Source: Pseudomonadota bacterium
GTDB lineage: Bacteria > Pseudomonadota > Gammaproteobacteria > Xanthomonadales > Xanthomonadaceae
Length of the DNA stretch: 48,835 bases
Direction of reading: 5' to 3'
Assembly: GCA_030528565.1 (NCBI GenBank)
Contig: JAUMYP010000015.1
Span: 1-48,835, forward strand
Shown: one piece after another, positions 7,732-17,010 of the stretch
Position numbering within the stretch: position 1 is the stretch's first letter
Layout: each line of letters starts with the position of its first letter
Translations under genes and position numbers: made by a program
Notes under the pieces: model-generated
The model's database searches: none
The model's input: only the letters and a program-made list of their open reading frames with translations
What the model was told of the DNA's origin: nothing

Positions 7732-8297
7732 TCAACTATCGCCAACACCCCGGCAGCAAGTCCGAGGATGCTGCCGGCCATCACTTCCGGCAAGCGATGG
7801 CGGCCAAGCGCCAGACGCGATGCACCGAGCAATGGCAAACAGGCTGCCAGCAATACCCCCACCAGCGGCCAGAGCTGCCAGGCAACCGGCACGGCAAAGC
7901 CCAGCCCCAGAAGATGCAGCGAGGTTTTCAGCCAGCGGTTGCCAAGCCAGGCCAGTATCAGCGCCAGTGCGAAGTACAGCAAGGCGCGACCGGTGACACT
8001 TGCCCAGCCCCCTTGCCATAGCGCCAAAGCCAGAATAACCGGCAAAAGTACGGCGTACAGGCTGGCGCGCTCGCGTTTGTCAGAAGCATCCACCGTCCCC
8101 CAGTCACCGCGCTGCCAGCGCCATAGCACATAGGCGGCGCACACGGTGATAGCCAGCAGCATCGGCCATGCCTGCGCCCAGAATGCCTCCGCGCGATGCC
8201 GCCATAGCGCCAGCAGCCAAAGCCCGGCCAGTACCCAGAAAGGGTGCAGCACGATGGACACCGCTTGCCATAAAGCATGGCGCGCGCGGGCTGTCAC
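7728..8297 (-). CDS. PAP2-like membrane protein with degenerate motifs
   Basis: A 189-residue protein with five or six hydrophobic segments. Near the C-terminus, S160-R161-x5-H167-x3-E171 (SRLALGRHRLPE) mirrors the third motif of PAP2 phosphatases (SRxxxxxHxxxD), with Glu for Asp. TSLH (125-128) stands where PSGH is expected, and no KxxxxxxRP motif is seen. It may be a divergent lipid phosphatase or an inactive relative. The GTG start overlaps the radA stop as GTGA, which points to translational coupling with radA. It is tail-to-tail with the esterase gene. Confidence 0.7.
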   Translation of the reverse strand: MTARARHALWQAVSIVLHPFWVLAGLWLLALWRHRAEAFWAQAWPMLLAITVCAAYVLWRWQRGDWGTVDASDKRERASLYAVLLPVILALALWQGGWASVTGRALLYFALALILAWLGNRWLKTSLHLLGLGFAVPVAWQLWPLVGVLLAACLPLLGASRLALGRHRLPEVMAGSILGLAAGVLAIVD

Positions 8298-9685
8298 ACC
8301 TGCTCCAGCGCCTCGGCCAGGCGGGCAACCGCAATAACTTCCATGCCCTTGATACGGCCTGATTTGGGGGCATTGGCATGGCTGACGATGGCGCGCCTGA
8401 AACCGTGGGTAGCAGCTTCTTTCAGGCGCTCCTCGCCATTGGGCACCGGGCGGATTTCACCGGACAGGCCGACTTCGCCAAAGGCGATGGTTTTTTCTGC
8501 CAGCGGCGCATCGCGCAGGCTGGAGAGCACCGCCAGCAGCACCGGCAGGTCGGCGGCGGTTTCCTGCACGCGGATGCCGCCAACCACATTCACGAACACA
8601 TCCTGGTCACCGACCATCACCCCGCCGTGGCGGTTCAGCACCGCCAGCAGCATGGCAAGGCGATTGCCTTCCAAACCCACCGCCACCCGGCGCGGATTGG
8701 ACAGCGGTGAAGCATCCACCAGCGCCTGCACTTCCACCAGCAGCGGGCGGGTGCCTTCGCGGGTGACCATCACGCAACTGCCAGGCTGGTGCGTACTGCC
8801 GCCGGAGAGAAAAATCGCCGACGGATTGGGGACTTCGCGCAATCCCCTGTCGCTCATGGCGAACACGCCCAGCTCGTTGACCGCGCCAAAGCGGTTCTTG
8901 AAGGCGCGCAGCACCCGGAAGCGGCTGCCGGAATCGCCCTCGAAATACAGCACCGCATCCACCATGTGCTCCAGCACCCGGGGGCCTGCGATGCCGCCCT
9001 CCTTGGTGACATGGCCTACCAGAAATACCGCGGTGCCGGTTTCCTTGGCATAGCGCACCAGCCGCGCGGCACTCTCGCGCACCTGGCTGACCGAGCCGGG
9101 CGCGGCGCTCAGGGTTTCGGTCCACAGCGTCTGGATGGAGTCGGCGATGATGAAACGCGGCCTTGCGACAATCGCTTCGGCCAGAATGCGCTCCACGCAG
9201 GTTTCGGCCAGCGCCTGCATACCCTCCAGCGGCAGGCCGAGCCTTGAGGCGCGCCCGGCCACCTGCGCCAGTGATTCCTCGCCGGTGACATACAGCCCCG
9301 GCAGGCTGCCCGCCATCGAGGCCAGCGCCTGGGTCAGCAGGGTGGATTTGCCAATGCCGGGGTCGCCGCCAATCAGCACCACCGCGCCTTCCACCAGTCC
9401 GCCGCCCAGTACCCGGTCGAATTCGCCGATGCCAGTGGATGCCCGCAGGATTTGCGTTTGCGCCACGTCTTTGAGCGCAGTGATTCTGGCGCCATCCACC
9501 TTGCCCGCCCAGCCACTGCGGCGCGATGCGGCAACGCTCGCCCCCGCGCCAGATGTCGCCTCAAGGCGAATTTCCGACAAACTATCCCAAACCCCGCAGG
9601 CCGCACACTGCCCCTGCCATTTCGGATAGTCCGCCCCACATTCGTTGCAGACATAGGCGGTACGGGTTTTGCTGGCTTTGACCAT
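8294..9685 (-). CDS. radA: DNA repair protein RadA
   Basis: RadA (Sms) is a RecA-like helicase that processes recombination intermediates and promotes branch migration. The 463-residue product has the C4 zinc finger (C13, C16, C27, C30), Walker A GGDPGIGKST (106-115), the RadA-specific KNRFG (263-267), and a C-terminal Lon-protease-like domain with GEVGLSGEIRPV. Length is normal. The ATG at 9685 is preceded by GGAGAGA. It is the first gene of a two-gene unit with the PAP2-like gene. Confidence 0.98.
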   Translation of the reverse strand: MVKASKTRTAYVCNECGADYPKWQGQCAACGVWDSLSEIRLEATSGAGASVAASRRSGWAGKVDGARITALKDVAQTQILRASTGIGEFDRVLGGGLVEGAVVLIGGDPGIGKSTLLTQALASMAGSLPGLYVTGEESLAQVAGRASRLGLPLEGMQALAETCVERILAEAIVARPRFIIADSIQTLWTETLSAAPGSVSQVRESAARLVRYAKETGTAVFLVGHVTKEGGIAGPRVLEHMVDAVLYFEGDSGSRFRVLRAFKNRFGAVNELGVFAMSDRGLREVPNPSAIFLSGGSTHQPGSCVMVTREGTRPLLVEVQALVDASPLSNPRRVAVGLEGNRLAMLLAVLNRHGGVMVGDQDVFVNVVGGIRVQETAADLPVLLAVLSSLRDAPLAEKTIAFGEVGLSGEIRPVPNGEERLKEAATHGFRRAIVSHANAPKSGRIKGMEVIAVARLAEALEQV

Positions 9686-9938
9686 GAATCTCTCCTTTGC
9701 GGGAGGAGCTTAACCGTTGACCGTCGCAAATGCTGCGACCAAGAGTCTGTTCAGGACATACGGAATTTAGCCAGCGACTTCCGCAACACCACATGCGCCA
9801 TACCTGACGCTTTTGCCTCACCGTAGCGCTGGCTTATTTCCAGCTTATACAAGCCCCAGATTCAAGCTACACATGGCTTCGCCATACCCATTCCAGGGTA
9901 GTGGATGCCAGCGGGCTTCCCTGCCCATGTGGCACCTG

Positions 9939-11243
9939 TTAACGCCCGTCGCCCTGCCCCAGGGCATACCAGTCCACCTTGCGGGTGGCGGTCATGATGG
10001 CGGCAAGAATCAGGAACAAAAGACCCGAGCCGACCACCAGGGCATTGTCTTCCAGAATCAAAAGCCCGTACAACGCGCCATAGAGCGTGGCCAGCATCGC
10101 GGCAAAGCCCATGCCGCCCTGCATGCTTTTCAGCACCGCGCTCAAGTAAAAGCCAATCAGGCCGGTACAAGCCAGTGCTGCCAGCAGATAGGCAAGGCCA
10201 AAGGCAATATGTTCGGAAAGACTCAGCAGCAGCAGGAAGAAAATCGCAATCGCCAGGCCCACCAGACCGTACTGGATGGGGTGCACGCGAGTCTGGCGAA
10301 CCAGCTCGAACATGAAGAATCCGGCAAAGGTCAGCACCACGAACAGCACCCCGTATTTGGTGGCACGCTCGGCCAGCAGGTAAGGGTTGACCGGGTCCAG
10401 CAGCGATACTCGCGCCACATCCTGATAGCCGCCGGTGTAGCTGCCGCCCTGCCAGTTTCTACGCGCATCGGTCGCCAGTGCATCAATCTGCCAGTGCGCT
10501 TCGAAGCCCTGCGGGGTGACATCGTGCTGCGGCAGGATGCCGGAGAAGCTCGGATGCGGCCAGTTGGACTTGAGCCGAATGTCATTGCTGCCTGCCAGCG
10601 GCAGGATGCCAAACCCCTCGGTACCGGCCAGGGTCATCACCAGCCGGGTTTCCAGCCGCAGTCTTTGCCTGTCGCCGACCTCCGGCAGCAGCACATGCAT
10701 GCCGCCCTTTCCGGCCAGTCCCGCGCCCTGCTGGATTTTCAGCTTTTCGCCATTGACCTGTATCTGCGGGGTGCCGCGCAGGCCGCGCACATCGCTGATG
10801 CCAAAGGCAATAAACGGCTGTCCGAGCGTGTATTGACCATCGACCCGTTTTGCCGAAATTTCCGCATCAAAATGGGCAGTAAGCTCGCCTTGCCAGTCAT
10901 ACACCCGCACCTCATGCAGGCCGCGCTTGCGTACCGACGGGCTCAAAATGCCTTCGGCCTTGAAGGTGTCGGGATAGAAATACCAATGCCCGGTTTCGTT
11001 CTGCAAAACCCGGCGAATCCCGCCATTTCCATCGGCCACGTCTTTTTCCACGATGCGGGTATAGGGCAGCACCAGCACCGGCGCCTGTACCTGCTGCTCC
11101 TGGCCGACATGGCTGGCGATATCCCGCACCGCTTCATGCCGGTAACTTTTGCGCCCCTGGATCACGCCGAAAATCATCATCAGCGGCACCAGGATGGCGA
11201 TGGTCATCGCCATCACCACAATAGCCTTCACCCATAGTTTCAT
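9939..11243 (-). CDS. creD: Inner-membrane protein CreD
   Basis: CreD is the main target of the CreBC two-component system. It is an inner-membrane protein linked to envelope maintenance and beta-lactam response; its biochemical role is unknown. The 434-residue product has one N-terminal membrane segment, a large periplasmic beta-rich domain (about 35-300), and five or six C-terminal membrane segments, with the family words WYFYPDTF, TKYGVLFVVLTF and HPIQYGLVGLA. The ATG at 11243 is chosen over an upstream GTG at 11255 because of GAGG spacing and family length. A cre tag lies upstream at 11314-11329. Confidence 0.95.
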   Translation of the reverse strand: MKLWVKAIVVMAMTIAILVPLMMIFGVIQGRKSYRHEAVRDIASHVGQEQQVQAPVLVLPYTRIVEKDVADGNGGIRRVLQNETGHWYFYPDTFKAEGILSPSVRKRGLHEVRVYDWQGELTAHFDAEISAKRVDGQYTLGQPFIAFGISDVRGLRGTPQIQVNGEKLKIQQGAGLAGKGGMHVLLPEVGDRQRLRLETRLVMTLAGTEGFGILPLAGSNDIRLKSNWPHPSFSGILPQHDVTPQGFEAHWQIDALATDARRNWQGGSYTGGYQDVARVSLLDPVNPYLLAERATKYGVLFVVLTFAGFFMFELVRQTRVHPIQYGLVGLAIAIFFLLLLSLSEHIAFGLAYLLAALACTGLIGFYLSAVLKSMQGGMGFAAMLATLYGALYGLLILEDNALVVGSGLLFLILAAIMTATRKVDWYALGQGDGR

Positions 11244-11313
11244 TGCACACCTCACATCGGTTTTGGAATGCGCCCATATTCACACCGGCATGTGGAGCTG
11301 CCATGCGCTGCAT

Positions 11314-11329
11314 GTGAAGTGAGGGTGAA
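11314..11329 (-). promoter_or_regulatory. cre tag (CreB-binding direct repeat) upstream of creD
   Basis: On the minus strand the sequence reads TTCAC-CCTCAC-TTCAC, a perfect match to the cre tag TTCACnnnnnnTTCAC defined for CreB in Escherichia coli. It lies 70 bases upstream of the creD ATG, in the 91-base gap after creC. It is the expected site for phospho-CreB activation of creD. Confidence 0.85.
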
Positions 11330-11334
11330 GCGTC

Positions 11335-12780
11335 TCAGATGGTGCGCGATACTGGCAGGCGCAGCTGCGCCAGCGCGCCGCCGCCATCACGGTTGGCCAG
11401 TGTCGCGCTGCCGCCATGCAAGGCCGCGACTTCTGCCACGAACGGCAGGCCAAGGCCGCTGCTGCGGCTGCTGCCATCGGGGCGCGGCAGTGAATAGAAA
11501 CGCTCGAACACCCGGCCAAGCGCGTAATCGGGAATGCCGGGGCCGCTGTCCTGCACGCGGATATGCAATGCGTCCTGGCTTTGCATTGCACTGACTTCTA
11601 TGCTGCTCCCCGCAGGCGAGAAGCTGATGGCATTGTCCAGCAGGTTGGTGAGCGCCTGCCGCAGCAAAAAGGCATCGCCCTGAAGCTGCAAACTGTCATT
11701 GGCCTGGATGCGGATTTCTATTTGTGCCGCTGCCGCGCGCGCGGCCAATGCGGCGGCAACCTCATGCAAAAGCGCCTGCACATTGATACTTTGCCTCGCA
11801 TCCAGTTGCTGGCGATGCTCCACCGCCGCCAGCGCCAGCAACTTGTCCACCATCTGCGCCAGACGCTCGCCCTGCCCGGCGATGGTACGGATGAAGCCCT
11901 CGCGCTCGGCATCGCTCATCCGGCTGCCAGCGTCCTGCAACAGCTCGGCACTGCCGCGGATTGCCGCCAGCGGGCTTTTCAGCTCATGGGTCAGGGCGTG
12001 GACGTATTCCTCCACATATTGCTTGCCCTCCAGTTTTTCGCGCATGGTCGCCAGCGCCTGCCCCAGGGTGCCGAATTCGCCATGCGCCCTGGGCACGCTG
12101 GCGCGCTCGCCGCGCGTGACTGCATCGGCATAGCGGCGCAGGCGCGAAAGCTGGCTGGAAATCCACCAGGCGACTATCACCCCGGTCATCAGCGCCACCG
12201 CCAGCAGCGCAATCCCGGCATCCAGCACTTTTTTCTGGCTGCGCTCGATAAACGGGGCGACGATGCGGTTGGGCTTGGAAACGGTCAGCACGCCGATGAT
12301 GCGCCCCTCATCCATGACCGGGGCGGCGACATGCATCACGCTGTCGCTTTTCGGGTTGCTTTCATCCTCCGGGCTGGAGCGCGCGCCGTACTGGCCGCGC
12401 AGGGTGAGATACACATCGCGCCAGCGTGAATTGTCACGCCCCACATCCCGCCCGGCCGAATCGAATACCACGATGCCCTGCGCATCGGTCACCGTCACCC
12501 GATAGGCAGTACGCAGCTTGCCAAAGCCATACACGTCCGCGCGAATATCGCGCTGCTGGTTGGCACGCATCGCCGCAGCAAACCTGCCTTCGGCAATCTG
12601 CCCGGCTTTCAAATCCTCCGCGGCCAGTTCCGCCAGCAGATTGGCGGTATCAATCAGCGTGTCCTCCATCGCCTGGCGCACGCCGGGCTTGATTTGCTCG
12701 ACAAACACCTGCGCCAGCAGCACCGCCGCCAGCGCCACAATCAGAAAGTAGCCAAACAATACCCGCAGGCCGATACGCAC
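11335..12780 (-). CDS. creC: Sensor histidine kinase CreC
   Basis: An inner-membrane sensor kinase paired with CreB. The 481-residue product has membrane segments at about 5-25 and 187-207, a periplasmic sensor region between them (25-185), a HAMP-like linker, the phospho-acceptor His265 in HALTHELKSP, the N box LLDNAISFSP, and the G boxes DSGPGIP and SGLGLPFV. The start is a GTG whose G is also the last base of the creB TAG stop, so creB and creC are coupled. A longer frame reaches upstream into creB but is a shadow. Confidence 0.95.
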   Translation of the reverse strand: MRIGLRVLFGYFLIVALAAVLLAQVFVEQIKPGVRQAMEDTLIDTANLLAELAAEDLKAGQIAEGRFAAAMRANQQRDIRADVYGFGKLRTAYRVTVTDAQGIVVFDSAGRDVGRDNSRWRDVYLTLRGQYGARSSPEDESNPKSDSVMHVAAPVMDEGRIIGVLTVSKPNRIVAPFIERSQKKVLDAGIALLAVALMTGVIVAWWISSQLSRLRRYADAVTRGERASVPRAHGEFGTLGQALATMREKLEGKQYVEEYVHALTHELKSPLAAIRGSAELLQDAGSRMSDAEREGFIRTIAGQGERLAQMVDKLLALAAVEHRQQLDARQSINVQALLHEVAAALAARAAAAQIEIRIQANDSLQLQGDAFLLRQALTNLLDNAISFSPAGSSIEVSAMQSQDALHIRVQDSGPGIPDYALGRVFERFYSLPRPDGSSRSSGLGLPFVAEVAALHGGSATLANRDGGGALAQLRLPVSRTI

Positions 12781-13469
12781 TAGCTGCGCTCCCCGGTTTC
12801 CAGCGCATAACCCAGGCCGCGATGGGTCTTGATGGCCTCGAAATCGGCGCCGGCATCGCGCAGCTTGGCGCGCAGGGTCTTGATATGGGTATCGACGGTA
12901 CGCTCGCCCGTGTCGGGCGCATCCTCCCACACCCGGTCCATCAGTTGCGCGCGGCTCAGCACCGCACCGGGACGCGCCAGCAAGGCCGCCAACAGGCCAT
13001 ATTCGTAGCGGGTAAGCGCCAACAGCTGCTGGTCAAAGCGGATGCGATGCCCGGCCTGGTCAATGGCAAAGCGCCCATGCACCCGCCAGTCTGCTGCCGC
13101 AGGCGGCGGCGCACTGCGGCGCAGTCTTGCCCGCACCCGCGCCACCAGCTCGCGCGGCGAAAACGGCTTGGCCACATAGTCATCGCCGCCCAGCTCCAGC
13201 CCCAATACCCGGTCAAGCTCGCCATCGCGGGCGGTCAGGAAAATCACCGGCACATCGCTTTCGGCCCGCAGCGCGCGGCAGACCTCAAAGCCGCTGATAT
13301 CCGGCAGTCCCACATCCAGAATCAGGACATCCACCCCACCCTGGCGCAGCCGCGGCAGCACCTGCCCGCCCAGCAGCAGATGCTCGGCCTGCCAGCCCTC
13401 GGCGCGCAGCGCAAACAACACACTCTGGGCAATGGCGGTTTCGTCTTCGACAAGCAAAATCAATGGCAT
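12780..13469 (-). CDS. creB: Response regulator CreB
   Basis: An OmpR/PhoB-type transcription factor. The 229-residue product has a receiver domain with acidic pocket E8-D9, phospho-acceptor Asp52 (LILDVGLPD) and Lys in VAKPFSP. A winged-helix domain follows (VDTHIKTLRAKL, THRGLGYAL). Phosphorylated by CreC, it activates genes carrying cre tags, here most plausibly creD. It is first in creBCD. The 171-base gap to rlmJ is a divergent promoter region in which I found no cre tag. Confidence 0.96.
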   Translation of the reverse strand: MPLILLVEDETAIAQSVLFALRAEGWQAEHLLLGGQVLPRLRQGGVDVLILDVGLPDISGFEVCRALRAESDVPVIFLTARDGELDRVLGLELGGDDYVAKPFSPRELVARVRARLRRSAPPPAAADWRVHGRFAIDQAGHRIRFDQQLLALTRYEYGLLAALLARPGAVLSRAQLMDRVWEDAPDTGERTVDTHIKTLRAKLRDAGADFEAIKTHRGLGYALETGERS

Positions 13470-13640
13470 GGCAATTCAAACCTCAGGGGTGCCTGCATTA
13501 TCACCCGTGTATGCCGTGAGCCAACCCGCCACTGCACACATGATGCTGGATGAAGTTTTCGCGCAAGCATGGATACTCCCTGCACCTGATTCGCCTATAT
13601 CTGCTATAGCATTCCGCCTTCCGCTGCCACTGTCTTGACC

Positions 13641-14492
13641 ATGAACTATCGCCACGGTTTTCATGCCGGCAACCATGCCGATGTCATCAAGCACATCGTA
13701 TTGCTGGCGCTCTGTGATGCGCTGAGCGCCAAGCCTGCCGCCTGTTTTGCGCTGGATACCCATGCCGGGCGCGGGCTGTACTGGCTGGATGCCGACGAGG
13801 CGCAGCGCACCGGCGAGGCCGAGGGCGGTATCGCCCGGCTCAGCGCAGGCCAGAATGCCTTGCTTGACCGCTACCTGGCTGCCGTGGCTGCCTGCCGGGC
13901 CGCGCATGGCGAAAGCGCCTATCCCGGCTCGCCCTGGCTCCTGGCACATGCGCTACGCGCGCAGGACCGGATTGCCGCTTGCGAATTGCAGGCGGATGAG
14001 GCCGCTGCGCTGCGCCGGAATTTTGCGGCCGAGCCGCGCCTGCACGCACATCACCGTGATGGCTATGCAGCCATGAAGGCGCTGCTGCCGCCGCGTGATG
14101 GCGCAACCCGGCTGAACCGCGGGCTGGTTCTGGTTGACCCACCCTATGAGGCGCAGCTCGGTGAGTTCGATACCGCGCTGGCTGCCGTCAATGATGCGCT
14201 CGGGCGCTGGCAGCAAGGCATTTATGCGCTCTGGTATCCCATCAAGCAAGGCCGTGCCCTGGCCGCTTTCATGCGCCGCGCGGCCACCCTGCCCGCCAAG
14301 TCGGCACTGCTTTGCGAATTGCTGGTACGCCCGGATGACTCGCCGCTGCGCATGAACGGCAGCGGCCTGATGGTGTGGAATGCGCCCTGGCAGCTTGACC
14401 AGACCCTGCAACCGGCACTCGCTGCACTTGCCCAAGCACTGGGCGAAAACGGCCAGGGTAAAGCCCGCCTGCAATGGTTGAAGCAGAGTTGA
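13641..14492 (+). CDS. rlmJ: 23S rRNA (adenine(2030)-N6)-methyltransferase RlmJ
   Basis: RlmJ uses S-adenosylmethionine to methylate A2030 of 23S rRNA. The 283-residue product begins MNYRHGFHAGNHADV, the family start, which favours the ATG at 13641 over an upstream TTG. It contains the SAM-binding DTHAGRG (40-46) and the catalytic VDPPYE (DPPY at 166-169). The C-terminal GSGLMVWNAPW is typical. It is convergent with the regulator gene at 14496, only 3 bases apart. Confidence 0.96.
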   Translation: MNYRHGFHAGNHADVIKHIVLLALCDALSAKPAACFALDTHAGRGLYWLDADEAQRTGEAEGGIARLSAGQNALLDRYLAAVAACRAAHGESAYPGSPWLLAHALRAQDRIAACELQADEAAALRRNFAAEPRLHAHHRDGYAAMKALLPPRDGATRLNRGLVLVDPPYEAQLGEFDTALAAVNDALGRWQQGIYALWYPIKQGRALAAFMRRAATLPAKSALLCELLVRPDDSPLRMNGSGLMVWNAPWQLDQTLQPALAALAQALGENGQGKARLQWLKQS

Positions 14493-14495
14493 GGC

Positions 14496-15098
14496 TTACA
14501 ACCAGCCTTTCTGCCAGGCGAGGCGATAGGCCTCGACACGGTTGGCTACCCCCAGCTTGCTGATGGCCTCCGACAGGTAATTGCGCACCGTGCCGGGCGA
14601 GAGCTTCAGTTCACGGGCAATGACCTTGTTGCTTGAACCTTCCCCTGCCATGCGCAGGATTTGCCTCTCGCGTTCGGTCAGCGGGTCGGGCTCCTGCCAG
14701 GCTTCCAGCGCCAGTTGCGGGTCGATGGAGCGCTGGCCTTGCATGACGCGGCGCAGGGCTTCGGTCAGGTGTTCCAGCGGCGCGTCCTTGAGCAGATAGC
14801 CCTGCACACCGGCATCCAGTGCGCGGCGCAGGAAGCCCGCGCGCGCAAAAGTGGTGATGATGACCACCTTTGCCGCCAAACCGTTTTCGGCCATGCGCTG
14901 CGCAAGCGCCAAACCGGAAACGCCCGGCATCTCGATATCGGTGAGCACGATATCCGCCGCCTGCGTTTGCAGCGCCTGCCAGGCCGCTTCGCCATCGGCC
15001 ACACTGGCGATGACTTCGATATCCGGCTCCAGACTCAACAATGCCGCCATCGCCTCGCGCAGCAGGGTCTGGTCTTCGGCCAGCAATACCCGAATCAT
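14496..15098 (-). CDS. NarL/DesR-type response regulator
   Basis: A 200-residue two-domain regulator. The receiver has E8-D9, phospho-acceptor Asp54 (VLTDIEMPG) and Lys in YLLKDAP. The C-terminal LuxR-type HTH reads LTERERQILRMAGEGSSNKV and LSPGTVRNYLSEA. It closely resembles the DesR/YvfU group that pairs with DesK-type kinases and controls adjacent ABC transporters. Its start overlaps the kinase stop by 4 bases (ATGA), and it is the last gene of the four-gene unit. Confidence 0.93.
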   Translation of the reverse strand: MIRVLLAEDQTLLREAMAALLSLEPDIEVIASVADGEAAWQALQTQAADIVLTDIEMPGVSGLALAQRMAENGLAAKVVIITTFARAGFLRRALDAGVQGYLLKDAPLEHLTEALRRVMQGQRSIDPQLALEAWQEPDPLTERERQILRMAGEGSSNKVIARELKLSPGTVRNYLSEAISKLGVANRVEAYRLAWQKGWL

Positions 15099-16234
15099 GC
15101 CGCCTCCCGCATCGGCAGCTTCAGGCGCAGGCGCGTGCCCCGGCCTTTTGCCGATTCAATCTGCAACTGCCCGCCCAGCGCCTTGATGCGCTCGGCCATG
15201 CCAGCCAGACCTGTGCCACGCGGCGTGGCTCCGCCGCGGCCGTCATCGGCAATGCTCATCACCACCTGCCGATTGGGCTCATCATGCTCAAGCCGCACGA
15301 TGACCTTTTCAGCATGGGCATGGCGCTGCACATTGGTGATTGCTTCGCGCAGCCCCAGAGCCAGTGCAGTTTCGTACTCCGGCGATAGCGGCAACGTGTC
15401 GATTTCGCTTTGCATCCGGATGCCTTCCATTTCCAGCAGGATTTTCGCCGAGGCCAGTTCCGCCGCCAGCATTGCACTGCGTATGCCGCTGACTGCTTCG
15501 CGCATCTGGGTGAGTGCATCGCGGGCGATGGCGGCCACCTGCTGCATTTGCCCTGCGGCAGCCTGACTGTCCTTGTCAGCCAGGCGTTGTGCCAGTTCAG
15601 CCTTCAAGACCACGGTGGACAGGGTTTGCCCGAGGCTGTCGTGCAGGTCGCGGCCAATGCGTTCGCGCTCGGCCATGCTGGCCAGCCTGCGCACTTCGTC
15701 CTGGGTCAGCTTCAGTGCCGCCTGCTCACGCTGGCGCTGCTGCTCCAGATAGTTGAAGAAGAAAACCGTGGCACTCAGCAAAGCCACCGTGCCGATATGC
15801 AGCCCCGCCCATTGCGGCGGGTAGTGGCGCCATACCCATGCGCCATAGATGAGCTGCATCAGCAAAAGCGCCGCCAATTTGCCGTGCAGGCCGCCATGCA
15901 GATAAATCAGCAATGCCCCGGCATAAATCACATAGGTATTGGCAAACGCATTCCAGGGCAGCAAGCCAATACCGAGGGCAAAAATACCGGCCAGCGCCCA
16001 GGCCTGGTAACGCCTGCCCGCATGCAGCACACAGAAATACAGCGGCAGGAACAGCGCGACTGAACACAAAGTCGCGTCCCAATGGAACGGCACCTGCTGC
16101 CAGTCACCGCTGACGCTCAACCAGCGCACCAGCAGCGGTACAAACAGGAATGCCAGATAAGCCAGGCTCAGCAATGGCTCCCAGCCATGCCGGGCGGTGT
16201 AATTTTGCAGGCGGGTGGCGAGCGCGCGTTTCAT
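15095..16234 (-). CDS. DesK-type sensor histidine kinase
   Basis: A 379-residue kinase with about five or six N-terminal membrane helices (20-165), a short coiled linker, and a HisKA_3 dimerisation domain with the phospho-acceptor His198 in GRDLHDSLGQTLS. The HATPase has REAITNVQRHAHA, DDGRGG and GTGLAGMAERIKALGG. The ATG at 16234 lies 11 bases beyond the ABC permease stop. DesK-like kinases often sense membrane state; the signal here is unknown. A much longer frame extends upstream through the permease but is a shadow. Confidence 0.93.
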   Translation of the reverse strand: MKRALATRLQNYTARHGWEPLLSLAYLAFLFVPLLVRWLSVSGDWQQVPFHWDATLCSVALFLPLYFCVLHAGRRYQAWALAGIFALGIGLLPWNAFANTYVIYAGALLIYLHGGLHGKLAALLLMQLIYGAWVWRHYPPQWAGLHIGTVALLSATVFFFNYLEQQRQREQAALKLTQDEVRRLASMAERERIGRDLHDSLGQTLSTVVLKAELAQRLADKDSQAAAGQMQQVAAIARDALTQMREAVSGIRSAMLAAELASAKILLEMEGIRMQSEIDTLPLSPEYETALALGLREAITNVQRHAHAEKVIVRLEHDEPNRQVVMSIADDGRGGATPRGTGLAGMAERIKALGGQLQIESAKGRGTRLRLKLPMREAA

Positions 16235-16245
16235 CACTGGCAAGC

Positions 16246-17010
16246 CTAGCGCATGTGCAGGCGGCGGATGGCCGGTAGCGCAAACAGCAGCGTGGTCAAC
16301 AGCAATACCCCCGCATGCAGCCCGACGGATTTTTCGCTGCCAAGATTCAGGGCCTCCAGCGCCAGTTGCGCCAGGTGATACAGCGGCCACAGTGGCGCGG
16401 CATCGGCCACCCAGGCAGGCAGCATCGACAACGGCATCCACAGGCCGGACAGGAAGGCCATCGGCAGGAACACCAGATTGATAATCGCCACCGCGCCATT
16501 GGCGCCAGCCAGGCTGCCCAGAAACACGCCCAAGGCTGCAAATGGCAGGGCGCCCAAGGTATGCACTGCCAGCAGCCGCAGCGACTGCGCCAGCGTCAGC
16601 GTGGCCTCGGTCAACAGCAGTGTCAAAATCATCATCAGCAGACTGATGATGAGCGCAAACAGCATCGCCATCCCCAGTTTGGCAAGCAATACCGCCGACA
16701 TCGGCATCGGCATCACCCGGCGCAGCCGCATCAGGCCGCTTTCGCGTTCGCTGGCAATGCCCAGCCCTACCCCGAACAGCGCCGCCATCGCCGAACCAAA
16801 CACGCCGTAATTGGCCAGCATATAGGGGGCGGCGCTGGCGCTGCCTTTGCCCAGAATCACCGCGAACATCAAAAAGAAACACAGCGGAAACAGCAGGGTC
16901 GGCAGGTAATAGGAGGGCGTGCGAAAACTGCGCCGGCACTCGTTGATGAACTCCAGCCAGTGGATACGCATCAGCGATACCGCGCCGGGTTTATGCGTTG
17001 TGGCGTTCAT
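16246..17010 (-). CDS. ABC-2 type transporter permease
   Basis: A 254-residue membrane subunit with about six hydrophobic segments, typical of ABC-2 exporters. LPTLLFPLCFFLMFAVILG and FLPMAFLSGLWMPLSMLP match family motifs. Its ATG overlaps the ATPase stop as ATGA, so the two halves are coupled. With the ATPase and the DesKR-like pair it forms an exporter-plus-two-component unit, an arrangement known for drug or lipid export operons. The substrate cannot be read. Confidence 0.92.
   Translation of the reverse strand: MNATTHKPGAVSLMRIHWLEFINECRRSFRTPSYYLPTLLFPLCFFLMFAVILGKGSASAAPYMLANYGVFGSAMAALFGVGLGIASERESGLMRLRRVMPMPMSAVLLAKLGMAMLFALIISLLMMILTLLLTEATLTLAQSLRLLAVHTLGALPFAALGVFLGSLAGANGAVAIINLVFLPMAFLSGLWMPLSMLPAWVADAAPLWPLYHLAQLALEALNLGSEKSVGLHAGVLLLTTLLFALPAIRRLHMR

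Noticed and set aside
16235-16939. N-terminal extension of the DesK-like kinase
   Set aside because: It overlaps the whole ABC permease gene in another frame; the ATG at 16234 gives a normal kinase.
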